DNA from: Batkoa obscura
Lineage: Eukaryota > Entomophthoromycota > Entomophthoromycetes > Entomophthorales > Batkoaceae
Assembly: GCA_030770535.1 (NCBI GenBank)
Contig: JASVEC010000009.1
Location: forward strand, 1,483,660 to 1,547,659
DNA length: 64,000 nucleotides
Direction of reading: 5' to 3'
A program made the translations under genes and the position numbers. Below are positions 44,437 to 55,587 of this stretch, piece after piece. A model generated the notes under the pieces. That model was not told where the DNA came from. It was given only the letters and a program-made list of their open reading frames with translations, and did not search any database. Each line of letters opens with the position of its first letter. Position 1 is the first letter of the stretch.

Positions 44437-45027
44437 TTAAACATCAATGGAGAATCTGTTGCAGGTATTTTGACAGTCTTCAATAGTCTTGAAGCCAAGA
44501 CAACCATCATCACATCCACCAAAAGTTGATTTAACACATTTTTCAGTAGCAATGTCAAAGTGATAGGATTCAACACCCATACGACATTTACCAGTCTCGG
44601 TTTTAACAAAGCATCTAGCTGGTACATCTTCAAATTTCTTTTTCATTGTTTTTGGTTTGACAACTTTACATTGACTTTGAGCAAAGGATGACATACCAGT
44701 TGGGTCAACAGGATCAATAGTAAACTTGACACAGTTATACTCACAATTAGATTTAGTATCAAAAGCTTGACAACCATCATTACATCCTCCGAATAATGCT
44801 TTTTCACATTGACCAGTTTTAACATTATAATGATAACTGTCATTACTACCACGACATTTACCAGTTACAGTAGGGATAAAGCATTTGTAACTTATATCTT
44901 GTTGATGGAACTTAAGTGGACCAGTGTAAGAAGTAGCACATCCACCTTGTGAAAAAGGTTCAATTAATGGAAGAGTAGAAGCAAGGATGGAAGAGAAAGC
45001 AGATAAAAGTAAAACTTTAGTATACAT
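44437..45027 (-). CDS. secreted double-Kunitz protein, copy 4
   Basis: Same 196-residue protein. The frame is open to 45180, but the added 51 residues precede the signal peptide and span the TATA region, so ATG 45027 is chosen. Upstream of about 45080 the sequence differs from units a and b. It is instead a diverged relative of the region 51540-51750 upstream of the gene at 51998, which shows how the array grew by unequal duplication. Confidence 0.93.
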   Translation of the reverse strand: MYTKVLLLSAFSSILASTLPLIEPFSQGGCATSYTGPLKFHQQDISYKCFIPTVTGKCRGSNDSYHYNVKTGQCEKALFGGCNDGCQAFDTKSNCEYNCVKFTIDPVDPTGMSSFAQSQCKVVKPKTMKKKFEDVPARCFVKTETGKCRMGVESYHFDIATEKCVKSTFGGCDDGCLGFKTIEDCQNTCNRFSIDV

Positions 45028-45199
45028 AGTGGATATTATTATATTTATCAATATTTGATAATTATATATTAGTGTAAACTGATTGTTTATATAGTATTTT
45101 GAAGTAGTAAAAATTTCTAAAATAAGTAGTACTGATTTATTTTTTGAATGTGGTTTTATTTCCAAATCCCCAAAACACATAAAATATTAGTATAACCTA

Positions 45200-45267
45200 T
45201 TTTTTATTTTTATTTTTATTTTTATTTTTATTTTTATTTTTTTATTTTTATTTTCATTTTTATTTTA
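45200..45267. repeat. TTTTTA microsatellite
   Basis: About eleven hexamer units with small interruptions, upstream of Kunitz copy 4; mirrored at 56054-56121. Confidence 0.88.
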
Positions 45268-45733
45268 CCACTTTCTATAAGCTTATAAAAAATATAGCAG
45301 TTGCTATAAAAGTAAGTATGACTCTAAAGAATTGAAGTGAGATAATTCTTTAATAAAAAGTTATTTATAAAAGAGTGGACCCTTATTTTATAAAGATTCT
45401 ACCATGTCTAAATGCGGAATTGATTTATGATATGCATATTGTAAACATTTATCCCTAACTTTATTTTATTAGGATAAATCTCAAAACTGTTTTATTAGAA
45501 CTATTCTTACCTTTTTCGCACCTCTGATTTTTGTTATAGATGACCTTAAACTGAGAAAAAATATTCATTAAAATACTTATCATGATATATTATTAATTTG
45601 ACTTCAAATAAAAAATAAATTTCCTTAATGAGATTAGAGATATAATTATATTAGAAGGCAATATACTATTATAGAACACCATCAAATAGTGGTTGTGGTT
45701 TATAAATAAAAATAAAAATAAAAAGTGTTATTT

Positions 45734-45779
45734 TTATTATTATTTATTATTATTTATTATTATTTATTATTATTTATTA
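45734..45779. repeat. ATTATTATTT decamer repeat
   Basis: Four to five 10-bp units; mirrored at 55542-55587. Confidence 0.85.
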
Positions 45780-46306
45780 AATTCTAGAATTTTCGAATTC
45801 AAACTCATTAATGAAAATATGTTTTATTTATCCTAATGTTGTGTGATCTGATTATTAACATTTAGAATGACTTTTTATAATAGTTAGTAATATAAGTATC
45901 ATATTGAAAGATCAAATTAAATAATTTAGTATAAACAAAAGTAAAATCTTTAAATAAACATTTTATATTGTATTTAATAAAACCTTGAGAAAAAATTATA
46001 AAATTCACGTTATAATTTTGAAAACATGAGCATTTTCATTTCTTTTCTAAAAAAATTTGATGACAAATTACACAAATTTTGAATGAAGTTTTATTGCCAA
46101 ATTAGAGCGTGGTTTTTTAGTGAAGTTACTTTCTCAAATTAGTGTTAAATTTCGTAACCCAAAAATAATAAGTTTACTAAAATTCACTATTTTAAAGAAA
46201 AATATCTCGTGGTTACATTTTAGAAATAGTAAATATAGAAAATATAGAAAAGATCAATAAATCATAAAATTAAATATTATCTAAGTTTTATTATTAAATA
46301 TCAATT

Positions 46307-46897
46307 TTAAACATCAATGGAGAATCTGTTGCAGGTATTTTGACAGTCTTCAATAGTCTTGAAGCCAAGACAACCATCATCACATCCACCAAAAGTTGAT
46401 TTAACACATTTTTCAGTAGCAATGTCAAAGTGATAGGATTCAACACCCATACGACATTTACCAGTCTCGGTTTTAACAAAGCATCTAGCTGGTACATCTT
46501 CAAATTTCTTTTTCATTGTTTTTGGTTTGACAACTTTACATTGACTTTGAGCAAAGGATGACATACCAGTTGGGTCAACAGGATCAATAGTAAACTTGAC
46601 ACAGTTATACTCACAATTAGATTTAGTATCAAAAGCTTGACAACCATCATTACATCCTCCGAATAATGCTTTTTCACATTGACCAGTTTTAACATTATAA
46701 TGATAACTATCAAAACTGCCATAGCATTTACCAGTTACAGTAGGGATAAAGCATTTGTAACTTATATCTTGTTGATGGAACTTAAGTGGACCAGTGTAAG
46801 AAGTAGCACATCCACCTTGTGAAAAGGTATTGATTAATGGAAGAGTGGAGCCAAGAACGGCAGAGAAAGCAGACAACATTAAAGCTTTAGAGTACAT
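46307..46897 (-). CDS. secreted double-Kunitz protein, copy 5 (domain-1 variant)
   Basis: 196 residues. The signal region MYSKALMLSAFSAVLGS resembles copy 1. Domain 1 is the same as copies 2-4 except for the reactive-site loop, which changes from CRGSND to CYGSFD, placing Tyr at P1 (chymotrypsin-like prediction). Domain 2 is identical, P1 Arg149. The mixture of a copy-1-like start with a copy-2-like body marks a conversion mosaic. It is the innermost left-arm gene, with an identical partner at 54424-55014. Confidence 0.93.
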   Translation of the reverse strand: MYSKALMLSAFSAVLGSTLPLINTFSQGGCATSYTGPLKFHQQDISYKCFIPTVTGKCYGSFDSYHYNVKTGQCEKALFGGCNDGCQAFDTKSNCEYNCVKFTIDPVDPTGMSSFAQSQCKVVKPKTMKKKFEDVPARCFVKTETGKCRMGVESYHFDIATEKCVKSTFGGCDDGCLGFKTIEDCQNTCNRFSIDV

Positions 46898-47533
46898 TAT
46901 TATTATTATTATTATACTATTATTTGATAATGTTAAAGTAATATAAATTGTTTGTTTATATACCTTATAGTTTATTTTGCAACCTTTTTATTTTGAATTT
47001 TTTTGCCCCAAAAATCCATTTCAAATTGATAAACAAGTTGATAAACAAGTTATTAAGTAAACTTTTATTTATCCTCAATTATTTTTCCAATGTTTCTATT
47101 TATATTTGGAAAATTGATATTTAAGAATACTTAAAACATTTTTGACAAGTAAGGGTATTTGAATTTATGGTTTATGTATAAAGGTTTTCCTGTATACTTA
47201 TGGATAATAATGATCAAATATTTGTAATGTAGATAGCTTATTTTCATATTACTTCCTAGCGTTTATTTGAATAATAGTGATTTGTTGTATTTTCATAGCT
47301 CTGTTTTCTGTTGTTTTGATGTACAGCAATAAAATGTTATGTTAAAGAAGCTATCAAGATACATGGTTATTACAATTATTTATACTATTGATTTACTATA
47401 ATGTTTTTTGTAGTTGTGAACAAAAAATAAGAACACGATTATAAAACTTTTATTAATAGGAATGTTACATTTTATCACAAGATGGATTTTAAATTTTATA
47501 GAAATGTAATATTTACACTATTTCTATAAAAAA
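46898..47533. other. intergenic in left arm
   Basis: Upstream of Kunitz copy 5: TATA-like TATATAAACAAACAATTTA about 60 bp from the ATG and a single TTATCA half-site. Nothing else recognised. Confidence 0.5.
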
Positions 47534-47743
47534 ATGCAAGTGCGCTATTTGATTGGATGTCTATCCCTGACTTGCAATGTCGCAATTTGTTATTACCTAA
47601 ACCTTCAATTAAAACGCTTCTTAATAATGTGTTCTAAAAAGTCAATTTTATATGAAGCCAAATTTGATATCAATTCAAAGTTTTATTTCAAAAATTCCGA
47701 TTTTTTATATTCAGTTAATTTTAGTATACCTTGTACCTTATGA
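47534..47743 (+). CDS. hypothetical 69-residue frame
   Basis: ATG to TGA, with a hydrophobic N-terminus (LIGCLSLTCNVAICYYL) that could be a signal or membrane segment, then a polar tail. Present in both arms only because the arms are identical, so conservation is not independent evidence. No family recognised. Confidence 0.2.
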   Translation: MQVRYLIGCLSLTCNVAICYYLNLQLKRFLIMCSKKSILYEAKFDINSKFYFKNSDFLYSVNFSIPCTL

Positions 47744-48039
47744 TCTATATATGAACCATACTTAAATGCTATGTAATATTATTTTTATGTAAATATTCTG
47801 AATCTCCATCTCTCAAACATTTTTAATATCAATATAAGAATATAGATTTAGCAAATTTGCAGATAAAAATAATTTCACCTTGGATACGTTTTTTCAATGC
47901 GCAATAATCTTTATTATCATGATTATTTCCTTTGAAATTCCTAACCATGACAATATATGAATACATCTTACAAGCATTAAATTGAATTTTGATTTTGTAA
48001 TTTGAACTTCTTAAAGCAGTCTTTTGAAAAGGTTTTTTC

Positions 48040-48303
48040 GAAAACTCAAAAGATCCAATAGGCTTGAAATTCGTTTATTATGAAAATAGTGGAAACCATC
48101 AAAAAGAATATAATAAAAGGGCTAAGGAATGGAATAGGCAAAATTTTTATCTTAAAATCCTTACACCGCTATATGAAGTTTGTGTAAATTATTTTACCTT
48201 TGTCAAGTTTTGTTTATACCTATTTATTTTAAGTCCAAGGTTAATCAAAATTTCTATGTTTATTATCATACATTTGATATCATCGTTTTTCAAATTTGCC
48301 TAG
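48040..48303 (+). pseudogene. coding-like fragment crossing the arm boundary
   Basis: The frame reads ENSKDPIGLKFVYYENSGNH and continues to TAG at 48301-48303. It crosses the point where arm identity ends. The corresponding minus-strand frame in the right half (53282 to about 53146) reads ENSKDPIGFQAIYSLKEMKN and ends at a TAA. The two therefore share a protein-like beginning and diverge after it. A stop precedes both at 48025-48027, so each would be a 3' exon or relic. Confidence 0.3.
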
Positions 48304-50001
48304 CTGATTGAAAATAAGGACAATTTTATATTAAGCGTTTTATTAATGAACATAGTTTTTGATGAACTGAAAGTTTTTTTTATAGTTTATCTATTACTGT
48401 TTTCAATAAAAGTTGCTATGTTATAGCCTCAATACCATTTAATATTTTAAAAAAAATCGCATATTCCTGTTTTTCACATTTTTATAAATTGCAAAAATAT
48501 TTCATAAGATACTTCGCTGATAGATTTTACAAATAATACACTAGTACAAAACTGTATTAAAATGTTTGTTAGAAAGCTATAGAACTAAATAGCATAGAGT
48601 GCTAAATATTTATTTTATAATATTATTTGAAATAAGGAACTAAAAATAATTTAAAATAATTTAAAAATAGTTTGAAATAAGCTTTTAATAATTTTAAAAA
48701 AATTACTAAACTACATAAAAAATTAAATAAAATTAAATAAAATTAAAAAACAAAAAGTTAGTTTATACATTAACTGACAAGGTTTTAATTTTACAAATAT
48801 ATATTTGATATTATTTAAATAATTTTTAAATTTTTTTTATTAAGCATCATTATTTTTAATAATACAAGTGATCTACAAGTTATGGTTATACTTAAAACAA
48901 AATCTAACCTATTTGCAATAATATTTATTTAACTAATTATATAGCATCGAAAAGGTAAAACTATCAGTTTTAAAAGAAATTAGAATAATTAGTACTATTG
49001 CTTTATTTACAAAATAATACTATAAGGATATAGGATAAACTAATGAAAAATTATGTATATAATAAGCTTTAAAATATTTTATATTTTGAGATGGCAATAA
49101 AAATTAAAATTGAAAGGTTATTTTAACGATCTCTTTTTGTAAATTATATGCCTGGGGCAGTATTTATTAAGAGAGAAAAAATCAGTAAGAAAACTAAGGG
49201 AATACTAAACCGTCATCCCTACAGGAGGTAGGAATCTGTTAAATAACAACATTTTAAATTGACACTATTAAATTTATATAAAATTTCTAGGAAAGATCTA
49301 GATTCTAAATAGCGACTTGAGCAAAATAATGATAGTATTGTATCTTACATTTGTAATTTGTATCATCATATATTTCAGGGATAAATGTCCAATCCAATAG
49401 TATGTCTGAGTTTTATTTTTAGAAAAGATGAAGTAAAAGATTTATTTAGTAAAGTATTATCAATCACTCCTTAATATTTATAAAATGCAAAAAATAACAC
49501 AGCAAAACAAAAAACTTCCATATTAATACTGCGTAAAGGGTATAAAAAATAACTTGAAATTAAACTTGAAATTGCATTTGATATATGCCCAAAAATAAAA
49601 GCAAAAAGAATGAAAATATTTTAAATCATTATTACTGCTACAAACATTGGTGAGTAATGTAAAAATAAAATCAACAAACTGTGTTTTATCGTCATTAACA
49701 TTGAAAAAGATATATGAAATTTTTTTACATGTGAACTCAAATTCAATTACTTTCGCATTCCAAAAACGCTTTAAAGGTTACTAAATATTAATCTTAAGGA
49801 TTTAAATAGGGAAATTAGTAAAAGCTGAGTTAAATAAAGCTTGCTATATAACCTGCTTCATAACTTGTTTAGCGATTTGCATTGGACCTTTAGAGCAAGA
49901 ATAATAACTTAATGACTATGGAATAAATTTTAGGGTATATAAACCAGCAATTTGTGGTATCTTAACATTATCAAACGCTGGTAATAATAAAAAGTATAAT
50001 A
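48304..50001. other. gene-free stretch in spacer
   Basis: AT-rich, with short AAAATTAAAT runs near 48720. A short frame near 49149-49237 (YMPGAVFIKREK) is weakly coding-like but unsupported. Confidence 0.45.
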
Positions 50002-50592
50002 ATGTACTCTAAAGCTTTAATTTTGTCTGCTATCTCTGCCGCCCTTGCTTCTGCTGTCCCATCTGCTGGAATCTTTTCCCAAGGTGGATGTGTTACCTCC
50101 TACACTGGTCCTCTCAAGCCTTATCAGCAAAATTTAAGTTACAAATGCTTTACTCCCACGGTATCTGGTAGGTGTACTGCCAGTTTCGAAAGTTATCACT
50201 ATAACCCCAAATCTGAAAAATGTGAAAAGTCATTATTTGGAGGATGTGATGACGGTTGTCAAGCTTTCAGAACTAAATTAGGTTGCCAGAATGAATGTTT
50301 TAAATTTACTATTGATCCTGTTGATCCTAGTGGTATACAATCATTCGTTCAAAGTCAATGTAAAGTTGTCAAACCAAAAACAATGAAAAAGAAATTTGAA
50401 AATGTACCGGTCAAATGCTTTGTAAGAACTAAGACCGGAAAATGTCGTGTAAGCACTGAGTCATATCATTACGATGTCGCCACTGAAAGATGCGTCAAAT
50501 CAGTATTTGGTGGTTGTGATGATGGGTGCCTTGCTTTCAAAACCATCCGTGACTGCCAAGATACCTGCAATAGGTACTCTATCGATGCTTAA
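50002..50592 (+). CDS. secreted double-Kunitz protein, copy 6
   Basis: 196 residues with the signal peptide MYSKALILSAISAALA. All sixteen family cysteines are present. Domain 1 carries Thr at P1 (GRCTAS), unlike the Arg or Tyr of its relatives; domain 2 keeps Arg (GKCRVS). Third-position GC is noticeably higher than in copies 2-5, so this copy has not shared recent conversion with them. It is on the plus strand in the palindrome spacer with no partner in the mirror position. Upstream: TATATAAA about 65 bp before the ATG and one TTATCA half-site. Confidence 0.93.
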   Translation: MYSKALILSAISAALASAVPSAGIFSQGGCVTSYTGPLKPYQQNLSYKCFTPTVSGRCTASFESYHYNPKSEKCEKSLFGGCDDGCQAFRTKLGCQNECFKFTIDPVDPSGIQSFVQSQCKVVKPKTMKKKFENVPVKCFVRTKTGKCRVSTESYHYDVATERCVKSVFGGCDDGCLAFKTIRDCQDTCNRYSIDA

Positions 50593-51934
50593 AATTATTA
50601 TTTAAATAAATTTTATATTCATACTTAATCATATTTTTCCTTATTCTTTTTATTTTCATTTTTAAAATACGTTCACACGACAACTTCACTTACTATAGCA
50701 AATTTTAGTTAACTCTTATTTTGGGTCATGTAAGTTTAAAATCAGTTCAGCGATTTTGTGTCTAAATAAAATCTGTTATTATCTATTAGCAAATTTTATG
50801 TCTATGATTAAAGTTGTTTTGTCTTCAAAAATTGGGCAATTAAATTTGTGACTAAAATATTAAGGCAAATTTATTTTTATAAAATTAGTTATAAACTATA
50901 CAGTAATTTAAATATTTTGACCTATAGTTATCCAAACTTGCCTCGTTCGCTAGTTTAGACACTAATAATACTAAGGACCATTTCAATAATAAATGATCAC
51001 ATAGCAATAGTAGTTTAAGTAAGCATTGCTTTTCCCACTTCTCAATTTGTTTACTTCCTGAGCGTAGAATTTGAAAATATTATTAGTTGAGTTGAACAGA
51101 AATAAATGTCACCACATTTCTAATATATGAGTTTGAATTTAATCATTCTAGAATCATATCGAAGTGTCGATAACTATAATTATATGATTCTTTTATTACT
51201 ATTAGAATTCTTGAGCGTTTTCTGCCTCAATTCTATAATTTATATTACCATTTTAATAAAATTCTACCAATAGTTGTATATAGAAAGTTTACTTTATCTT
51301 CAAAGCTTAACTGTGATATCTCAAAGTAATCAATTGGTACTCATTCGAATTAAATGTGGAATGGGCATTTTCAAGTTTATGTTTGGTGAATATAAAAATG
51401 GAATAGTTATTATTATTAGATTCGGCAAGTAGATCAAAAACCCTAATCCACGTTTAATTCAGATCAGTAGTAAATAAATACTTTTTATAAAACTTTATAA
51501 GAAACTATAAGATTTTTTTATAAGATTTTATAGTTTCCCTCAATAGGAATTAGAGATGTGAAAAAATTAAGGGTAGTTCTAACAAAACAGCCTTGGGATT
51601 TATCCTAATAGAACAAAGCTGACAATAAATCTTCAGAATATACATATTTCGAATCAATCCGCATTTAGAAAACAGGAGAACATTTTATAAGAATAGGGAC
51701 TGCCTTCTTATAGATAGTTTTTGATTATTTCATTATGTCACTTAAATTCTTCGAATTAACATTTACTGTTATAGTATCCACTATATTGCTGCATGTTTGT
51801 AATAAGTGGTAAAAATATTAGTAATAAACAAGTAGAGCCTACATTTTATATTTTGGGGATGTAAAAATAGAAACCAAAACCCAAAAAACAAGTCTATATT
51901 GCTTATTTGAAATGTTCCTAGTAGCCTAGAATAC
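50593..51934. other. intergenic between Kunitz copies 6 and 7
   Basis: Bases about 51560-51720 are a diverged match to the reverse complement of 45380-45530 (equivalently 55800-55950), showing this is an older tandem unit. Confidence 0.6.
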
Positions 51935-51983
51935 TATATAAACTGTCAGTTTACACTGCTTTATCATTATCAAATACTGATAA
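51935..51983 (+). promoter_or_regulatory. TATA box and GATA-type inverted pair, Kunitz copy 7
   Basis: TATATAAA at 51935-51942, 63 bp from the ATG. TTATCA-5 bp-TGATAA at 51967-51983, with a further TTATCA at 51961. The element is kept although the surrounding sequence has diverged from the other units. Confidence 0.5.
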
Positions 51984-51997
51984 ATAATATAATAACA

Positions 51998-52588
51998 ATG
52001 TACTCCAAAGCTTTAATTTTCTCTGCTATCTCTTCTGTCTTTGCCTCTACTGTCCCAACCAGTGGAATCTTTTCCCAAAGTGGATGTGTTACATCTTACA
52101 CTGGTCCTATTAAACATCATCAACAAGATTTGAGCTACAAATGCTTTACCCCCACTGCTTCTGGTAAGTGCTATGCTGCTTTCCAAAGCTACCATTATAA
52201 CGTTAAATCCGGAAAATGTGAAAAATCAGTATTTGGTGGTTGTGATGATGGTTGCCAAGCTTTTAGAACTAAGGAAGACTGCGAAAATGAATGCGTTAGA
52301 TTCACTATTGACCCAGTCGATCCTACCGGTATGAAATCATTCGTTCAAAGCCAATGTAAAGTTGTCAAACCAAAAACAATGAAAAAGAAGTTTGAAGATG
52401 TACCAGTCAAATGCTTTGTTAAAACCGAGACTGGTAAATGTCGTATGGCTGTTGAATCTTATCATTATGATGTTACTGCTGAAAGATGTATTAAATCAAC
52501 TTTTGGTGGATGTGATGATGGTTGTCTTACTTTCAAGACAATTAAAGATTGTCAAAATACCTGCAACAGATTCTCCATTGATGTTTAA
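51998..52588 (+). CDS. secreted double-Kunitz protein, copy 7
   Basis: 196 residues; signal peptide MYSKALIFSAISSVFAS. Domain 1 P1 is Tyr (GKCYAA), domain 2 P1 is Arg (GKCRMA). All cysteines, including the extra GGC-D-D-G-C residue in both domains, are conserved. The 3' half of domain 2 is close to copies 2-5 at the DNA level, while the 5' half is diverged. Single-copy in the spacer, 1,996 bp downstream of copy 6 in the same orientation, continuing the roughly 1.9-kb periodicity of the array. Confidence 0.93.
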   Translation: MYSKALIFSAISSVFASTVPTSGIFSQSGCVTSYTGPIKHHQQDLSYKCFTPTASGKCYAAFQSYHYNVKSGKCEKSVFGGCDDGCQAFRTKEDCENECVRFTIDPVDPTGMKSFVQSQCKVVKPKTMKKKFEDVPVKCFVKTETGKCRMAVESYHYDVTAERCIKSTFGGCDDGCLTFKTIKDCQNTCNRFSIDV

Positions 52589-52896
52589 ACTTTAATTTAA
52601 AAATAAAAAGTTAGATTCCTACTTACTTTTTTTAATTTCCATTTTTATTCAAGGTATTTTCCTGATATTATAGTTTACTTTTTGGCTTTTGATTAGTATC
52701 TTCGATTTATTTTAGTACGTTCTGTTAAATTTTTATAAGTTCACAGGTTAGTTTTAATTTATCTTAATAGACTATCCAAAGTGTTGGCTACAAAATGACG
52801 TGATAGACTACTCTCACTATCCTTTTTTGAATAAATCGCTTTAAACTACAAGACATTTATATAAATCCAAATAAAGTTGCTTTTGATTTTAACATA

Positions 52897-52992
52897 TGAG
52901 GATTTTTTTTGGTTTCATTATTTTTTCCATTTTAAACGTTATTTGAACGGAAAGATTATTAGTAAAACTCTTAAACAAAAAATATATCCCCA
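52897..52992 (+). mobile_element. MITE
   Basis: TA at 52895-52896 and 52993-52994; ends TGAGGATTT and ATATCCCCA. Present only on the right side of the spacer, so it inserted after, or escaped, arm homogenisation. Confidence 0.88.
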
Positions 52993-53577
52993 TATCGTCT
53001 TTATTTTAATCAGTTAGGCAAAATTGAAAAGTAACCAATAATATCAAATGGACAGTAATAAGCATAGAAATTCCAAAATACCTTGAACTTAAAATAGGCA
53101 TAAACAAAACTTGACAAAGGTAAAGTAATTTATACAAATTTTATCTAATAGTGTAAGAATACTTATAATATAACTTTATACATCCTGGTCCATCACCCTT
53201 TTTACTGTATCCTCTTGTGGTATTTTTCATTTCTTTTAAAGAATAAATAGCTTGGAAGCCTATTGGATCTTTTGAGTTTTCGAAAAAACCTTTTCAAAAG
53301 ACTGCTTTAAGAAGTTCAAATTACAAAATCAAAATTCAATTTAATGCTTGTAAGATGTATTCATATATTGTCATGGTTAGGAATTTCAAAGGAAATAATC
53401 ATGATAATAAAGATTATTGCGCATTGAAAAAACGTATCCAAGGTGAAATTATTTTTATCTGCAAATTTGCTAAATCTATATTCTTATATTGATATTAAAA
53501 ATGTTTGAGAGATGGAGATTCAGAATATTTACATAAAAATAATATTACATAGCATTTAAGTATGGTTCATATATAGA

Positions 53578-53787
53578 TCATAAGGTACAAGGTATACTAA
53601 AATTAACTGAATATAAAAAATCGGAATTTTTGAAATAAAACTTTGAATTGATATCAAATTTGGCTTCATATAAAATTGACTTTTTAGAACACATTATTAA
53701 GAAGCGTTTTAATTGAAGGTTTAGGTAATAACAAATTGCGACATTGCAAGTCAGGGATAGACATCCAATCAAATAGCGCACTTGCAT
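53578..53787 (-). CDS. hypothetical 69-residue frame, right-arm copy
   Basis: Same sequence as 47534-47743 by palindrome symmetry; equally uncertain. Confidence 0.2.
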   Translation of the reverse strand: MQVRYLIGCLSLTCNVAICYYLNLQLKRFLIMCSKKSILYEAKFDINSKFYFKNSDFLYSVNFSIPCTL

Positions 53788-54423
53788 TTTTTTATAGAAA
53801 TAGTGTAAATATTACATTTCTATAAAATTTAAAATCCATCTTGTGATAAAATGTAACATTCCTATTAATAAAAGTTTTATAATCGTGTTCTTATTTTTTG
53901 TTCACAACTACAAAAAACATTATAGTAAATCAATAGTATAAATAATTGTAATAACCATGTATCTTGATAGCTTCTTTAACATAACATTTTATTGCTGTAC
54001 ATCAAAACAACAGAAAACAGAGCTATGAAAATACAACAAATCACTATTATTCAAATAAACGCTAGGAAGTAATATGAAAATAAGCTATCTACATTACAAA
54101 TATTTGATCATTATTATCCATAAGTATACAGGAAAACCTTTATACATAAACCATAAATTCAAATACCCTTACTTGTCAAAAATGTTTTAAGTATTCTTAA
54201 ATATCAATTTTCCAAATATAAATAGAAACATTGGAAAAATAATTGAGGATAAATAAAAGTTTACTTAATAACTTGTTTATCAACTTGTTTATCAATTTGA
54301 AATGGATTTTTGGGGCAAAAAAATTCAAAATAAAAAGGTTGCAAAATAAACTATAAGGTATATAAACAAACAATTTATATTACTTTAACATTATCAAATA
54401 ATAGTATAATAATAATAATAATA

Positions 54424-55014
54424 ATGTACTCTAAAGCTTTAATGTTGTCTGCTTTCTCTGCCGTTCTTGGCTCCACTCTTCCATTAATCAATACCTTTTC
54501 ACAAGGTGGATGTGCTACTTCTTACACTGGTCCACTTAAGTTCCATCAACAAGATATAAGTTACAAATGCTTTATCCCTACTGTAACTGGTAAATGCTAT
54601 GGCAGTTTTGATAGTTATCATTATAATGTTAAAACTGGTCAATGTGAAAAAGCATTATTCGGAGGATGTAATGATGGTTGTCAAGCTTTTGATACTAAAT
54701 CTAATTGTGAGTATAACTGTGTCAAGTTTACTATTGATCCTGTTGACCCAACTGGTATGTCATCCTTTGCTCAAAGTCAATGTAAAGTTGTCAAACCAAA
54801 AACAATGAAAAAGAAATTTGAAGATGTACCAGCTAGATGCTTTGTTAAAACCGAGACTGGTAAATGTCGTATGGGTGTTGAATCCTATCACTTTGACATT
54901 GCTACTGAAAAATGTGTTAAATCAACTTTTGGTGGATGTGATGATGGTTGTCTTGGCTTCAAGACTATTGAAGACTGTCAAAATACCTGCAACAGATTCT
55001 CCATTGATGTTTAA
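54424..55014 (+). CDS. secreted double-Kunitz protein, copy 8 (partner of copy 5)
   Basis: Identical protein to the 46307-46897 gene: Tyr at P1 of domain 1 (CYGSFD), Arg at P1 of domain 2. A (TAA/ATA)n run directly precedes the ATG, and TATATAAACAAACAATTTAT lies about 66 bp upstream. It is 2,426 bp downstream of copy 7, the widest gap in the right-hand series. Confidence 0.93.
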   Translation: MYSKALMLSAFSAVLGSTLPLINTFSQGGCATSYTGPLKFHQQDISYKCFIPTVTGKCYGSFDSYHYNVKTGQCEKALFGGCNDGCQAFDTKSNCEYNCVKFTIDPVDPTGMSSFAQSQCKVVKPKTMKKKFEDVPARCFVKTETGKCRMGVESYHFDIATEKCVKSTFGGCDDGCLGFKTIEDCQNTCNRFSIDV

Positions 55015-55541
55015 AATTGATATTTAATAATAAAACTTAGATAATATTTAATTTTATGATTTATTGATCTTTTCTATATTTTCTATATTTACTATTTCTA
55101 AAATGTAACCACGAGATATTTTTCTTTAAAATAGTGAATTTTAGTAAACTTATTATTTTTGGGTTACGAAATTTAACACTAATTTGAGAAAGTAACTTCA
55201 CTAAAAAACCACGCTCTAATTTGGCAATAAAACTTCATTCAAAATTTGTGTAATTTGTCATCAAATTTTTTTAGAAAAGAAATGAAAATGCTCATGTTTT
55301 CAAAATTATAACGTGAATTTTATAATTTTTTCTCAAGGTTTTATTAAATACAATATAAAATGTTTATTTAAAGATTTTACTTTTGTTTATACTAAATTAT
55401 TTAATTTGATCTTTCAATATGATACTTATATTACTAACTATTATAAAAAGTCATTCTAAATGTTAATAATCAGATCACACAACATTAGGATAAATAAAAC
55501 ATATTTTCATTAATGAGTTTGAATTCGAAAATTCTAGAATT

Positions 55542-55587
55542 TAATAAATAATAATAAATAATAATAAATAATAATAAATAATAATAA
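55542..55587. repeat. AAATAATAAT decamer repeat
   Basis: Mirror of 45734-45779. Confidence 0.85.

Larger units (their letters stand above)
37317..48065 (+). repeat. left arm of the large palindrome (palindrome 5)
   Basis: Reverse complement of 53256-64000, with coordinate sum 101321 over most of its length. The only difference seen inside is one base in an A-run near 39010. From about 37475 outward the arms differ by several substitutions and indels. Beyond 48065 identity drops abruptly but homology continues to about 48320. Contains four Kunitz genes and two conserved unknown frames. The true outer end lies beyond the window. Confidence 0.96.
48066..53255. other. spacer of palindrome 5
   Basis: 5.19 kb. 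Bases 48066-48320 and 53005-53255 are diverged inverted homologues. The middle holds two Kunitz genes on the plus strand and one MITE with no counterpart on the other side. It includes several gene-free stretches (48304-50001, 50593-51997, 52589-52896). Confidence 0.9.
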
